Assembly (NCBI GenBank): GCA_964410325.1
Contig: CAYPFN010000004.1
Span: forward strand, 1-64,000
Reading direction: 5' to 3'
From: CAAFZY01 sp964410325
GTDB lineage: Bacteria > Pseudomonadota > Alphaproteobacteria > RF32 > CAG-239
DNA length: 64,000 bases
Shown: positions 52,229 through 61,047 of the stretch, piece after piece
How the letters are laid out: the number at the start of each line of letters is the position of its first letter
Numbering within the stretch: position 1 is the first letter of the stretch
The notes under the pieces: model-generated
What the model saw: only the letters and a program-made list of their open reading frames with translations
The model's database searches: none
What the model was told of the DNA's origin: nothing
Program-made: the position numbers and the translations under genes

Positions 52229-52783
52229 ATGAATAAAAAAATTGTTATATTAAACGGAAGTCCGCGCCTGAACGGCAATACTCAAGGTCTGATTGAAGCC
52301 TTCAGTAAAGGCGCGAAAAGCAAGGGATATGAGGTTAAATGTTTTAATCTGCAAAAGATGAATATTCATGGATGTTTAGGGTGTTTTGGTGGTGGTAGAG
52401 ATAAAAACAGTCCCTGTGTTCAAAAGGATGATATGCTACAGATATATCCGGATTATGTTGCGGCAGATATTATTGTACTGGCTTCACCGATGTATTATTG
52501 GGGTTTTTCAGGACAATTAAAATGTGCATTTGACCGTTTGTTTGCGGTTGCCGAATGTAATCCGAATTATGAAAATCCAAAAAAAGACTGTGTTTTGCTT
52601 ATGGCTTCGGAAGGCAATGATAAAGATAATGCCAAACCTGTAAAGTACTATTATGAAAAACTTTTGGCGCATCTAGGCTGGCGTGATTTGGGACAAATTT
52701 ATGCTGGCGGTGTTTTAAAACTTGGCGATATTAAAGGGCATAAAGCTTTGCTTGAAGCGGAGCAGCTGGGTATTTCTTTATAA
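52229..52783 (+). CDS. NAD(P)H-dependent FMN reductase / flavodoxin-family protein
   Basis: A 184-residue flavoprotein. The FMN phosphate loop is ILNGSPRLNGNTQGL near residues 6-20, and ASPMYYWGFSGQLKCAFDR is the second FMN-binding segment. A cysteine set in GCLGCFGGGRDKNSPC resembles the NADPH-dependent reductase/iron-sulphur flavoprotein branch. AGGAGGAAG precedes the ATG. The operator upstream, and the HxlR gene convergent downstream, suggest induction by quinones, aldehydes or similar electrophiles, as in known HxlR systems. Confidence 0.88.
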   Translation: MNKKIVILNGSPRLNGNTQGLIEAFSKGAKSKGYEVKCFNLQKMNIHGCLGCFGGGRDKNSPCVQKDDMLQIYPDYVAADIIVLASPMYYWGFSGQLKCAFDRLFAVAECNPNYENPKKDCVLLMASEGNDKDNAKPVKYYYEKLLAHLGWRDLGQIYAGGVLKLGDIKGHKALLEAEQLGISL

Positions 52784-52791
52784 TTAAAATA

Positions 52792-52818
52792 AAAAACCGG
52801 CTTTGTGCCGGTTTTTTA
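52792..52818. terminator. bidirectional terminator
   Basis: A perfect 10-bp stem (AAAAACCGGC arm) between the convergent reductase and hxlR genes. It is almost identical to the hairpin after gpsA at 47078-47104. Confidence 0.85.
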
Positions 52819-52820
52819 TT

Positions 52821-53153
52821 TTAAGAACGATGTTTATCACCCCAATCGCATAAATCAAATAAAATCGGAATTAAAGATTTTCCTTTTTCTGACAAACTAT
52901 ATTCAACTTTAGGAGGCATTTCCAGATAAACTTTTCGTAAAACCAGGCCGTCTTTTTCTAACTCTTTTAACGAGGTGCTTAACATTTTAAATGATATCTT
53001 GCCGATTAAACGGTGCAGGGCATTGTGTCGCAAAATGCCGAATTCACCTAGCCAGTAAAGTATAATCATTTTATATTTGCCACCGATGAGTGATAATGTG
53101 TAGCCAAATCCAGTGTCTTCAATTTTGATGTTTGGTTCGATACAGCGTTGCAT
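52821..53153 (-). CDS. HxlR-family transcriptional regulator
   Basis: A winged-helix regulator of 110 residues: YTLSLIGGKYKMIILYWLGEFG is the conserved start of the HTH, ISFKMLSTSLKELEKDGLVLRKVY is the recognition helix and wing, and PPKVEYSLSEKGKSLIPIL is the family signature. One early cysteine (Cys4) could be a redox sensor, as in HypR/QorR-type members, but this is inference. It is divergent from a secreted NTF2-like gene; the shared gap contains operator copy B. Confidence 0.93.
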   Translation of the reverse strand: MQRCIEPNIKIEDTGFGYTLSLIGGKYKMIILYWLGEFGILRHNALHRLIGKISFKMLSTSLKELEKDGLVLRKVYLEMPPKVEYSLSEKGKSLIPILFDLCDWGDKHRS

Positions 53154-53163
53154 TTTAAGCTAT

Positions 53164-53202
53164 CCTTAAGGTTAGTATTAAACGAAAAGGTAAGTATTGA
53201 AT
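53164..53202. promoter_or_regulatory. HxlR-type operator, copy B (hxlR/NTF2-like divergent gap)
   Basis: GTTAGTAT at 53171-53178 and GTAAGTAT at 53190-53197, again 19 bases apart, ending TTGAAT. It lies 11 bases from the hxlR start and about 60 bases before the divergent gene, suited to autoregulation and to control of the neighbour. Confidence 0.6.
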
Positions 53203-53260
53203 AAAAATATATTATAGGGATATATTTTTATTGGCAATAGAATTTTTAAAAGGAAGAACC

Positions 53261-53719
53261 ATGAATAGAAAACTTTTAACAATTATCGCAGCGGTAATTT
53301 TTTGTTTGGGAAGCCAAGCAAAAGCTGCTGAAAATACAGTGAAAGGAGAAACAATGCAGGAAGTAAAAGTGAGTGATTACGAGGCGGTTAAAGAGGCCTT
53401 AGGTAAATATCTCGAGGCGGGCAGGCAAGGAAAAAGTGCTGTTTTGCGTCCGGCGGTTTATAAAGATGCCATAATGTACAGCGCTGCCGGCGGTAAAGTT
53501 GAAGGAGGCTCGATAAACGCTTTATTTGATTATTTAGATAACAATCCAGCAGCACCGGAAATTGAAGCAGAAATTACGGCTGTTGATGTAGCCGGGAATA
53601 TTGCTTATGTTAAGGTAGAATCAGATAAATGGCATGGCGCGCGTTATACAGACATGTTTTTGCTGGTTAAAGACGGTAGTGAATGGAAAATTTTAACCAA
53701 AGTATTCCATACGCATTAA
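53261..53719 (+). CDS. secreted lumazine-binding/NTF2-like protein
   Basis: A 152-residue protein with a Sec signal (RKLLTIIAAVIFCLGSQAKAA) and a mature NTF2-type fold: an N-terminal helix (YEAVKEALGKYLEAGRQGK), then AITAV-like strands with NIAYVKVESDKWHGARYTDMFLL, close to the putative lumazine-binding (Lumazine_bd_2) family. The frame opens at 53231, but AGGAAG lies before the ATG at 53261. In relatives such proteins occur next to HxlR and reductase genes, which fits a detoxification regulon; the ligand is unknown. Confidence 0.8.
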   Translation: MNRKLLTIIAAVIFCLGSQAKAAENTVKGETMQEVKVSDYEAVKEALGKYLEAGRQGKSAVLRPAVYKDAIMYSAAGGKVEGGSINALFDYLDNNPAAPEIEAEITAVDVAGNIAYVKVESDKWHGARYTDMFLLVKDGSEWKILTKVFHTH

Positions 53720-53736
53720 ATTATTTGAAAATTTTT

Positions 53737-53775
53737 AAACCCCGTTGCGCAAAACCAGCGGGGTTTCTTTTGTTT
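53737..53775 (+). terminator. rho-independent terminator
   Basis: An 8-bp stem (AAACCCCG arm) with a long loop and a T-rich tail, 18 bases after the previous stop. Confidence 0.75.
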
Positions 53776-53929
53776 TTTACTTTAGGAAATGTCAAGCTTG
53801 GCTGGATATGCCACAGGCTACGTGCGGGGTGTCTATGAAGAGCATTGTTTGCAAAACAAGCCTTGAATAAATTTGGAACCTGTTTTATTATCTTAAAGAC
53901 ATATTTTATAAGATAAGGATTTTTAAACA

Positions 53930-54445
53930 ATGAATCTTGCTGAAAAAATCAGGGTTGTGCCAGATTTTCCGAAAAAAGGCATTATGTATCAGGATATTAC
54001 CACGCTGTTAAAAGATAAAGAGGCTTTTCGAGAAGCCGTTGATTTGTTTTATCAAAAGTTTAAAACTGAAAAAATTGATTATGTGGTAGCGGTGGAATCG
54101 CGCGGTTATTTGTTTGGCGCACCGCTGGCATATGCGCTTGGATGCGGGTTGGTGATTGTGCGTAAGGCAGGAAAACTCCCGGCAGAAGTAGAGCGAATCG
54201 AATACGACTTGGAATACGGCAAGGATGTTTTGGAAATTCACAAAGACGCAGTGGAACCAGGTAAAAGGATTTTAGTGATTGATGATTTGCTGGCCACTGG
54301 AGGAACGGCAGCGGCTACTTGTCAGTTGATGGAAAGAATTGGTGGCCATGTTGTGGCAGCAGCTTTTTTAATTGAATTATCAGAATTAAACGGACGAGGG
54401 AGATTTTCCCCAAAAACGGAAATTTTTTCCTTACTTGCTGTGTAA
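53930..54445 (+). CDS. apt: adenine phosphoribosyltransferase
   Basis: A purine-salvage enzyme making AMP from adenine and PRPP. The 171 residues contain the VVAVESRGYLFGAPLAYALG block and the PRPP loop VLVIDDLLATGGTAAA-type sequence (here ILVIDDLLATGGTAAA), with DFPKKGIMYQDITTLL near the start as in all Apt proteins. It is convergent with holA with only five bases between the stops. Confidence 0.97.
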   Translation: MNLAEKIRVVPDFPKKGIMYQDITTLLKDKEAFREAVDLFYQKFKTEKIDYVVAVESRGYLFGAPLAYALGCGLVIVRKAGKLPAEVERIEYDLEYGKDVLEIHKDAVEPGKRILVIDDLLATGGTAAATCQLMERIGGHVVAAAFLIELSELNGRGRFSPKTEIFSLLAV

Positions 54446-54450
54446 TTTAA

Positions 54451-55479
54451 TCAGCGATTCAGGCGTCGTGCCGCGCCACCGATTTGCATAAGTGTGTAAC
54501 TTAAGATTTCTTCAGCCGGCAGGTTGGTGGTTTTACATTGGCGCTCGCAATCATACAATAATTGCAAGACATCCAGGACAGGGTGCCGTTTCCATATTTT
54601 TAATTGTTGGATTAAATCGGCTTTGCGGAAGAACATAACCGGCGGTCTCAAAGCGCTAATGGCGCTTTCTGCCGGTTGTCCCTTTTCCATGGAAGCAATG
54701 CAGAGTAATAATTTTTCGAAGTGATAAGTCAAACTGCGTACGAGAGAAACAGATTCCTCGCCAGCATGGATGAGCTCTTGGTACGCATCTAGGGCTTTAG
54801 CAATTTCCCCTTTAGCAATGAAATAACATAAATCTTCTTGTGAGGAACTTGATATGTCGCCGATGACGGTTTTAATATCATTGATTTCTACATTGCGGCG
54901 GGTGCCGAGATAGGTTATAAGTTTATCCATTTCAGTTAAAGATGCTTTGCGATCATTGGATAAACGGCTGCATAACAACTGCATGGCGTCATTGGCAATG
55001 GTAATACCGTTTTTAACAAAATATTCCCGCGCGGCTGTATAAATATTTTCTTCCCGATCATCATAACAGCTTATCAAGGCAAAATCTTCACGTTCTTTGG
55101 CTAAGGTAACCAAGGATGATTTGGTGTTTAAAGTTAATGAGCTGATAATCAGCAAAGTATCAGAAGTATTGTCTTTGAATAAGTTTTTTAAATGCGCCGT
55201 TAAGGTATTATTACCGTCTTTAATAATAACAACCCGCCTTCCTCCCATTAGTGAGCGGGCGTTATATTCGCCGAACAGCAAACCTATGTCTTTTTCTAAA
55301 GTATCCATAGAAAGCCGAGCAACCTGAAAGGCATCGTTTAAATCGGGGCATATGGTTTGGGCAAATTGTTTGGTATAATCTGCAATCATGCCTTCGTTGC
55401 TGCCGAAAATAACGATACATTTGATGTTAGCATCAGGGTGCTTAAAATATCTAGCAATATCTGCCGCCTTAAAATTCAT
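54451..55479 (-). CDS. holA: DNA polymerase III delta subunit
   Basis: The clamp-loader subunit that opens the beta sliding clamp. The 342 residues show the family pattern: an N-terminal AAA-like lid (IVIFGSNEGMIADYTKQF), RVVIIKDGNNTL, a central GDISSSSQEDLCYFIAKGE and a C-terminal helical domain. It is the last gene of the leuS-lptE-holA block and starts 12 bases after lptE. Confidence 0.93.
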   Translation of the reverse strand: MNFKAADIARYFKHPDANIKCIVIFGSNEGMIADYTKQFAQTICPDLNDAFQVARLSMDTLEKDIGLLFGEYNARSLMGGRRVVIIKDGNNTLTAHLKNLFKDNTSDTLLIISSLTLNTKSSLVTLAKEREDFALISCYDDREENIYTAAREYFVKNGITIANDAMQLLCSRLSNDRKASLTEMDKLITYLGTRRNVEINDIKTVIGDISSSSQEDLCYFIAKGEIAKALDAYQELIHAGEESVSLVRSLTYHFEKLLLCIASMEKGQPAESAISALRPPVMFFRKADLIQQLKIWKRHPVLDVLQLLYDCERQCKTTNLPAEEILSYTLMQIGGAARRLNR

Positions 55480-55491
55480 TGATAAGCGCCT

Positions 55492-56058
55492 TTATAAATT
55501 GTTTGGATCGCCGCGTTTGGTAATGACTGAATGAAAGTAAGCGCCCATGCGCAAGGATATGTCGTTAGAGATAATATCCGCTGCATTTTTTTCAATTTTT
55601 TTCTGGGCATATGTTGTAGAATAAGGATTGGCTAAAATATCATAACTGACATACGATATACTGTTTCCCCGCACCAACTGTTTGTTTGTTTCGGTATCGT
55701 ACAGATAATAATTGACTTTATAACGGACGCGTTCACGGGTGGCGGTAATGTCATCACGCAAGGCCTGCTGAACAACTTGTCGGTTAATATCGCCGATAAC
55801 CAATCGATAACGTGGTTTTGCTGGCACTCCCTTAGGAGTAAAGCTATCTAAAAGATTGTTGCGGAGCAACTGGCCAAAGCGGTCAGAAACGGGTTCAATT
55901 CTGATTTTTTCCATTTCATCCATAATGCTGGTGTCAAACTCACCTTTATAATACCAACCCTCATCTGGCTTGCGTTCGACATACAGTGGCTCAAAACCGC
56001 AACCGGATATCATGAATAAAGCGCAAAGCGCTGAATATATTTTTTTACGCTGTAACAA
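55492..56058 (-). CDS. lptE: LPS assembly lipoprotein LptE
   Basis: The outer-membrane lipoprotein that plugs LptD during lipopolysaccharide insertion. A lipoprotein signal ends MISGC with Cys20 and is followed by GFEPLYV. The 188-residue body resembles the alphaproteobacterial LPS-assembly lipoprotein family (RFGQLLRNNLLDSFTP, then TRERVRYKVNYYLYD). Its start overlaps the leuS end by 14 bases, indicating coupling. Its presence shows that the cell makes LPS. Confidence 0.9.
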   Translation of the reverse strand: MLQRKKIYSALCALFMISGCGFEPLYVERKPDEGWYYKGEFDTSIMDEMEKIRIEPVSDRFGQLLRNNLLDSFTPKGVPAKPRYRLVIGDINRQVVQQALRDDITATRERVRYKVNYYLYDTETNKQLVRGNSISYVSYDILANPYSTTYAQKKIEKNAADIISNDISLRMGAYFHSVITKRGDPNNL

Positions 56059-58504
56059 TGTTTACAATCCTATTTGGTACGATAATGATTTTCTTAATTT
56101 CTTTTCCGGCAGTTTGGCGGGCAACATTATCCAGCTTTAAAGCCGCCGCTTTAACGGTTTCTTCCGGACTGTCTTTAGGCAGTTCAATGGTACCGCGCAT
56201 TTTGCCGCAAATTTGTACGGCCAGCGTTACAACATTGTCTTGCGCCATTTTCGGATCGCCCTCAGGCCATTGTTCAGTTACAACTGAGGTTGTGTGTCCT
56301 AAACGCGTCCACATTTCTTCGGCCAAGTGCGGGGTGAACGGGCTTAATAATTTGATTAGTGTTTCATATAAAACTGACGGAATTTTTTCTAGGTCTGAAA
56401 GATGATTAACATAAGTCATTAAAGAAGAAACAGCGGTATTAAACTTCATCTGGTCAATGCGTTCGGTAACTTCTAAAATGCATTTATGCATAATGCGCAA
56501 ATCTTTTTCATTTGGTTCGATTTTGTAGACTTTTTTAAATAGGTTATAAATTTTACCGACAAAACGATACACACCCATTAAACTTTCTTCCGACCACATA
56601 GCTGTTTGGTCAAATGGACCGATGAACATTTCATATAAACGAAATGTGTCAGCGCCGTAATTATTGACAATATCATCAGGATTGATGACATTGCCGCGTG
56701 ATTTTGACATTTTTTCTCCGTTTTCAGCCAAAATCATGCCGTGTGAGGTACGTTTATTATAGGGTTCTTTGGTTGGGACATAACCACAATCATATAAAAA
56801 TTTGTGCCAGAAACGGGAATAAAGCAAGTGTAAAGTGGTATGTTCCATGCCGCCGTTATACCAGTCAACATTCATCCAGTAGTTTAGAGCCTCTTGCGAA
56901 GCAAATTCTTTATTATTATGCGGGTCGCAGTAACGTAAGAAATACCAAGACGAACCAGCCCAGTTTGGCATTACATCGGTTTCACGGCGCGCCGGTTTGC
57001 CGCACTTCGGGCATGTGGTATTCACCCAATCGACAGCTTTAGCCAAAGGCGAATCGCCGTTATCATTAGGCAGATAATCTGAAATTTCCGGCAAAGTTAA
57101 GGGCAGGTCTTCTTCATTTAACGGCTGCCAGCCGCAATGTTCACAATAAACCATCGGAATCGGTTCGCCCCAATAACGTTGGCGGGAAAATACCCAGTCG
57201 CGTAATTTAAAATTGATTTTTGGACGGCCAAAACCGTTTTTAACAGCATAATCTATGGCTTGACACATGCCGTCTTGTTTGTTTAAACCGTTTAAGAAAC
57301 CGGAATTGATGTGCGGTCCATCTTCTTCAAAAGCTTTTTCTTCAATGTTGCCACCATCTAAAACTTGTACAATCGGCAGGTTAAAGGTTTTGGCAAAGTC
57401 GTAATCGCGTTGGTCGTGCGCTGGTACAGCCATGATTGCTCCTGTACCGTAGCTCATTAAAACATAATCGGAAATAAATACGGGAATCATGTTGCCGTTA
57501 TAGGGATTGCGAGCCTTGATACCTTTTAACTCAACGCCTGTTTTGGAATCATCAGCCGTGCGCTGTAGATCGGACTTTTTGGCAGTAGCTTCAACATATG
57601 TTTTGATTTCATCTTGGTTTTCAAACTGATTCATATATTTAGCAACAAATTCATGTTCAGGAGCTAAAACCATATATGTTATGCCAAACGCCGTATCGGG
57701 ACGGGTGGTGAAAACAGTTAATTTGTCGTTGCCGAACTCAAAATCCAGCTCGGCGCCTTCCGAGCGGCCAATCCAATTAATTTGTTGAGCTTTGACGCGA
57801 TCAATAAAATCAACATCTTTTAAGTCGTCAATCAAACGGTCGGCATATTTGGTAATAGCAATCATCCATTGTTCTTTGTTGTGGCGGACAACCTCAGCGC
57901 CGCAACGTTCGCAATGCCCGTTAACAACTTCTTCATTAGCCAGGCCTACTTTGCATGCCGGACACCAATTAATAGCCATTTTATCTTTATAAGCCATACC
58001 GTGTTTAAACAGCTGGATAAACATCCATTGCGTCCATTTATAATATTCCGGAGAAGAAGTATTGATACAGCGATCCCAATCGAAACTGAAGCCGATAGAT
58101 TTTAACTGGCGGGTAAAGTTTTTGATATTTTCTTGTGTGGAAACAGCCGGATGAATACCAGTTTTGATAGCATAGTTTTCTGCCGGAAGGCCGAAAGCGT
58201 CAAAACCCATCGGATATAGAACATTATAACCCTGCATGCGTTTTTTGCGGGCAATGACGTCAAGTGCCGTATAAGAACGTGGGTGACCAACATGCAGGCC
58301 AGCGCCGGAAGGATAAGGAAATTCAACCAAAGCATAGAATTTTTCTTTTTTATGGTCGATGTCAACATGATAGATTTTTTCATCTTCCCAGATTTTTTGC
58401 CATTTTTGTTCAATAGTACGGAAATTGTATCTATCTTCCAATTCCCACTGTTTTTGCCATTCTTCAAATGTTTCAGCTCCGTTATAGCGCGGGTTTGCTG
58501 TCAT
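56045..58504 (-). CDS. leuS: leucyl-tRNA synthetase
   Basis: A class I synthetase of 819 residues. The HIGH motif is in YPSGAGLHVGHPRSY near residue 70, the CP1 editing domain with TTRPDTAFGITYMVLAPEH lies in the middle, a zinc-ribbon-like CPKCGKPARRETD precedes WAGSSWYFLRY, and KMSKSRGNVINP is exact. The frame opens with TTG at 58519, but the ATG at 58504 has GGAG upstream, so I use it. It begins the conserved leuS-lptE-holA operon. Confidence 0.97.
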   Translation of the reverse strand: MTANPRYNGAETFEEWQKQWELEDRYNFRTIEQKWQKIWEDEKIYHVDIDHKKEKFYALVEFPYPSGAGLHVGHPRSYTALDVIARKKRMQGYNVLYPMGFDAFGLPAENYAIKTGIHPAVSTQENIKNFTRQLKSIGFSFDWDRCINTSSPEYYKWTQWMFIQLFKHGMAYKDKMAINWCPACKVGLANEEVVNGHCERCGAEVVRHNKEQWMIAITKYADRLIDDLKDVDFIDRVKAQQINWIGRSEGAELDFEFGNDKLTVFTTRPDTAFGITYMVLAPEHEFVAKYMNQFENQDEIKTYVEATAKKSDLQRTADDSKTGVELKGIKARNPYNGNMIPVFISDYVLMSYGTGAIMAVPAHDQRDYDFAKTFNLPIVQVLDGGNIEEKAFEEDGPHINSGFLNGLNKQDGMCQAIDYAVKNGFGRPKINFKLRDWVFSRQRYWGEPIPMVYCEHCGWQPLNEEDLPLTLPEISDYLPNDNGDSPLAKAVDWVNTTCPKCGKPARRETDVMPNWAGSSWYFLRYCDPHNNKEFASQEALNYWMNVDWYNGGMEHTTLHLLYSRFWHKFLYDCGYVPTKEPYNKRTSHGMILAENGEKMSKSRGNVINPDDIVNNYGADTFRLYEMFIGPFDQTAMWSEESLMGVYRFVGKIYNLFKKVYKIEPNEKDLRIMHKCILEVTERIDQMKFNTAVSSLMTYVNHLSDLEKIPSVLYETLIKLLSPFTPHLAEEMWTRLGHTTSVVTEQWPEGDPKMAQDNVVTLAVQICGKMRGTIELPKDSPEETVKAAALKLDNVARQTAGKEIKKIIIVPNRIVNIVTA

Positions 58505-58674
58505 TTTCTTTTTCTCCAAAATTTTTACATTGCTTACAAAATACCTTAAAGGAATCTAAAAAACAAGCAGAAACTGTAATATAATCCGTTTTTATAACAG
58601 GAAACAGGAAGAAAGAATTTTGCTTGCAAATTTTTATGAGATGCTTACAGTTAAATATAAGGAGAAAACAAAAG

Positions 58675-59967
58675 ATGAAAGTTCGGCGGCAGTGTGTGGA
58701 AATTTTGACTCATGTTTTGGAAACAGGAGCTTTTATTAACACGTTGAAAGAACAAATCAGTGAAACTGAGCGGCCGTTTGGCAATATGCTTCTTTTGACA
58801 ACTTTGCGACGTTTGGAAAATTTAAAACAGATTTTGCAAAAGTTTTTGCATAAAAAAATTCCGGCAAAGGATAAAGCGGTTTATTATGTTTTGTTGTTGG
58901 GAGCGGCTGAAATTCTTTATCTTGCAACGCCTGATTATGCCGCTATTAATGAATATGTAAACATTGCCAAAAAAAAGGCTGGCAGATTTCCTGCTGGTAT
59001 GGTTAATGCGGTTTTGCGACAAATCGCCGCTCAAAAAGAGAATTTAAATACAGTGTTCAACAAAGGGGCTTTTCCGCTGGAATTTAAACGAATTTTGATA
59101 AAAGATTATAAGGTGGAAGAAATAAAAAAAATGGAAGAAATTTTACATTACGAACCACCTTTAGACATTATACCCAAACAAGATGCGGTCGGCTGGGCAC
59201 AAAAATTGAACGCTGTTTTATTTTCTAACGGCACGTTGCGATTAGCTAAAGCGGATAAGGTTTCTGAATTGGAAGGTTATGCGCAAGGGCAATGGTGGGT
59301 GCAGGATTTGGCGGCATCTTTGCCGGTGCTACTTTTAGGTGACATCAAAAATAAAAAGGTGTTGGATTTGTGTGCTGCGCCTGGCGGAAAAACAGCGCAG
59401 CTTTTAGCGGCTGGCGCTGAGGTTACGGCTTTAGATATTGACGCAGAAAGAGTGGAAAAATTAAAGGAGAATATATGGCGTTTGCAATTGACTGCAAATT
59501 TGACAACGATCGTTTCTGACGCTGTTTTATTTTTGGAAAATTGCAGAGATTTTTTTGATGTTATTGTTATCGATGCGCCGTGTTCAGCAACTGGCACTTT
59601 CCGCCGGCATCCGGAAGTTCTGCATCATAAAACCATAGCTGATGTTGAAAAACAAAAAGCTTTGCAAAAAACTTTTCTGCAAAAGGCGGCTAATAAACTT
59701 AAAACCGGCGGTAAAATTTTGTATTGCACTTGTTCTATTGCCAAGAGTGAAGGCGAGCGCCAAGTAGAATCTTTTTTAAATAAAAATCATGATTTTAGGT
59801 TATGTCCCGTAGATATGGAAAATTTGCAACGCTATGAGGGGATAAATCTTGATAAAAATATAATTGATAAGGGAGTTTTAAGAACTTTGCCGTATTATAT
59901 GAAAGATATCGGCGGGATGGATGCTTTCTTTGCGGCTTGTCTGCAGAAAAATGAGGGGGAAGTGTAA
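58675..59967 (+). CDS. rsmB: 16S rRNA m5C967 methyltransferase
   Basis: RsmB (430 aa) methylates C967 of 16S rRNA. An N-terminal NusB-like RNA-binding domain (about 1-130, with LLGAAEILYLATPDYAAINEYV) is joined to a Rossmann methyltransferase domain: the SAM motif LDLCAAPGGKTAQLL, DAPCSATGTFRRHPE with the release cysteine, and YCTCS with the catalytic cysteine. The frame opens at 58624, but AAGGAG precedes the ATG at 58675. It is the first of three genes packed end to start. Confidence 0.94.
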   Translation: MKVRRQCVEILTHVLETGAFINTLKEQISETERPFGNMLLLTTLRRLENLKQILQKFLHKKIPAKDKAVYYVLLLGAAEILYLATPDYAAINEYVNIAKKKAGRFPAGMVNAVLRQIAAQKENLNTVFNKGAFPLEFKRILIKDYKVEEIKKMEEILHYEPPLDIIPKQDAVGWAQKLNAVLFSNGTLRLAKADKVSELEGYAQGQWWVQDLAASLPVLLLGDIKNKKVLDLCAAPGGKTAQLLAAGAEVTALDIDAERVEKLKENIWRLQLTANLTTIVSDAVLFLENCRDFFDVIVIDAPCSATGTFRRHPEVLHHKTIADVEKQKALQKTFLQKAANKLKTGGKILYCTCSIAKSEGERQVESFLNKNHDFRLCPVDMENLQRYEGINLDKNIIDKGVLRTLPYYMKDIGGMDAFFAACLQKNEGEV

Positions 59968-61047
59968 ATGTCTTTAAATTTCATATTTGGCGTTTTGTTA
60001 ATATGTGTCGGGTTTGTTTGTTCTCGGGTGATTTTAAATTTTTTACGTATGGACGGTGGTGAAATCAGAGAATATACTTTTCTAAAAGATCCGTGGCTAT
60101 ATATCTTTTTTTTGACAGGCGTCGGCTTATTGGCGATTTTTTTTCTGATGCCGAATTTTAATGATGTTGTTGTTCCTTTAACAATTACTCCGTTGGGGGT
60201 GTTGTTGGGGTTATCGCTACTTATTTATGTAGTTTTTTTATTAGAAGAGGATTGGCTGTTTTATTTAGTTTTGGCCGGCGCAAGTCTGGTTTTGGCTTTT
60301 ATGATTCCCGATGAAGTATTACTTTTTGAGGGTTTAGTGCCTTTGTGGGTTGATAGGTTGATTGTTGCGGCTGCGGTATTTATATTTACGAGTTTAGCTC
60401 AATGGTTGAATGGTTTGCCCAACATTTTTACCATTCAGTGCCTGACAATTACAATTGGTTTGTTTGTTATGGCTTTGGTTGGCGGTGTTTCGCAAATTTT
60501 AGGATTTGCCGGCGCTTGTTTGGCTGGAGTATGGTTGGGATTATTCAATTTAAATCAAATTTCTGGAACGGGTATACTGAATAACGGCGCATGCGCAGCG
60601 GCGGCGTTTGTTTTTTCAGGCTTGTTGATTGATGGTGCTCTGGAGATGGCCGGACCGTCAATGGTGATTTTGATAATGTATGCGTTATCTGAGGGAATGT
60701 GGAGCATTGTCTGCCGGTATATTTTAGGAATAAAACGACTGGATTGGTCAGATAATACGACCTATATGTCTGTGGCCGATAAAGGAGCGTCAATAGACGC
60801 CATAAACACGGCTGTTATTAAAATAGGGCTGGTTAATGTCATGTTAGCCGGTTTCCAGCTTTTTGCCGTTAACGCCTTTTCAATTCCCTTGTTTGCTTTG
60901 GCTGTTAATTTGTGGCTCCTTAGCATGTTATATAATGCGGATAACAAAAAACAATCTTTGAGGGAAGTTAACCGAGATTTTGTCAGCAATATCAAAGAAG
61001 AGCTGAAAGAGATCCAACAATCATTCAGGAAAGGCAAAGGTCGGTAA
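59968..61047 (+). CDS. polytopic membrane protein of unknown function (359 aa)
   Basis: About ten predicted membrane segments between residues 1 and 330, ending in a charged cytoplasmic helix (REVNRDFVSNIKEELKEIQQ). The core WLNGLPNIFTIQ and GFAGACLAGVWLGLFNLNQ-ISGTGILNNGACAAAAF faintly resembles the MraY/WecA polyprenyl-phosphate transferase layout, in which these positions read DGLDGLA and a GDxGS; the catalytic aspartates are absent, so at most it is an inactive relative. It begins directly after the rsmB stop and overlaps the next gene by one base. Confidence 0.7.
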   Translation: MSLNFIFGVLLICVGFVCSRVILNFLRMDGGEIREYTFLKDPWLYIFFLTGVGLLAIFFLMPNFNDVVVPLTITPLGVLLGLSLLIYVVFLLEEDWLFYLVLAGASLVLAFMIPDEVLLFEGLVPLWVDRLIVAAAVFIFTSLAQWLNGLPNIFTIQCLTITIGLFVMALVGGVSQILGFAGACLAGVWLGLFNLNQISGTGILNNGACAAAAFVFSGLLIDGALEMAGPSMVILIMYALSEGMWSIVCRYILGIKRLDWSDNTTYMSVADKGASIDAINTAVIKIGLVNVMLAGFQLFAVNAFSIPLFALAVNLWLLSMLYNADNKKQSLREVNRDFVSNIKEELKEIQQSFRKGKGR

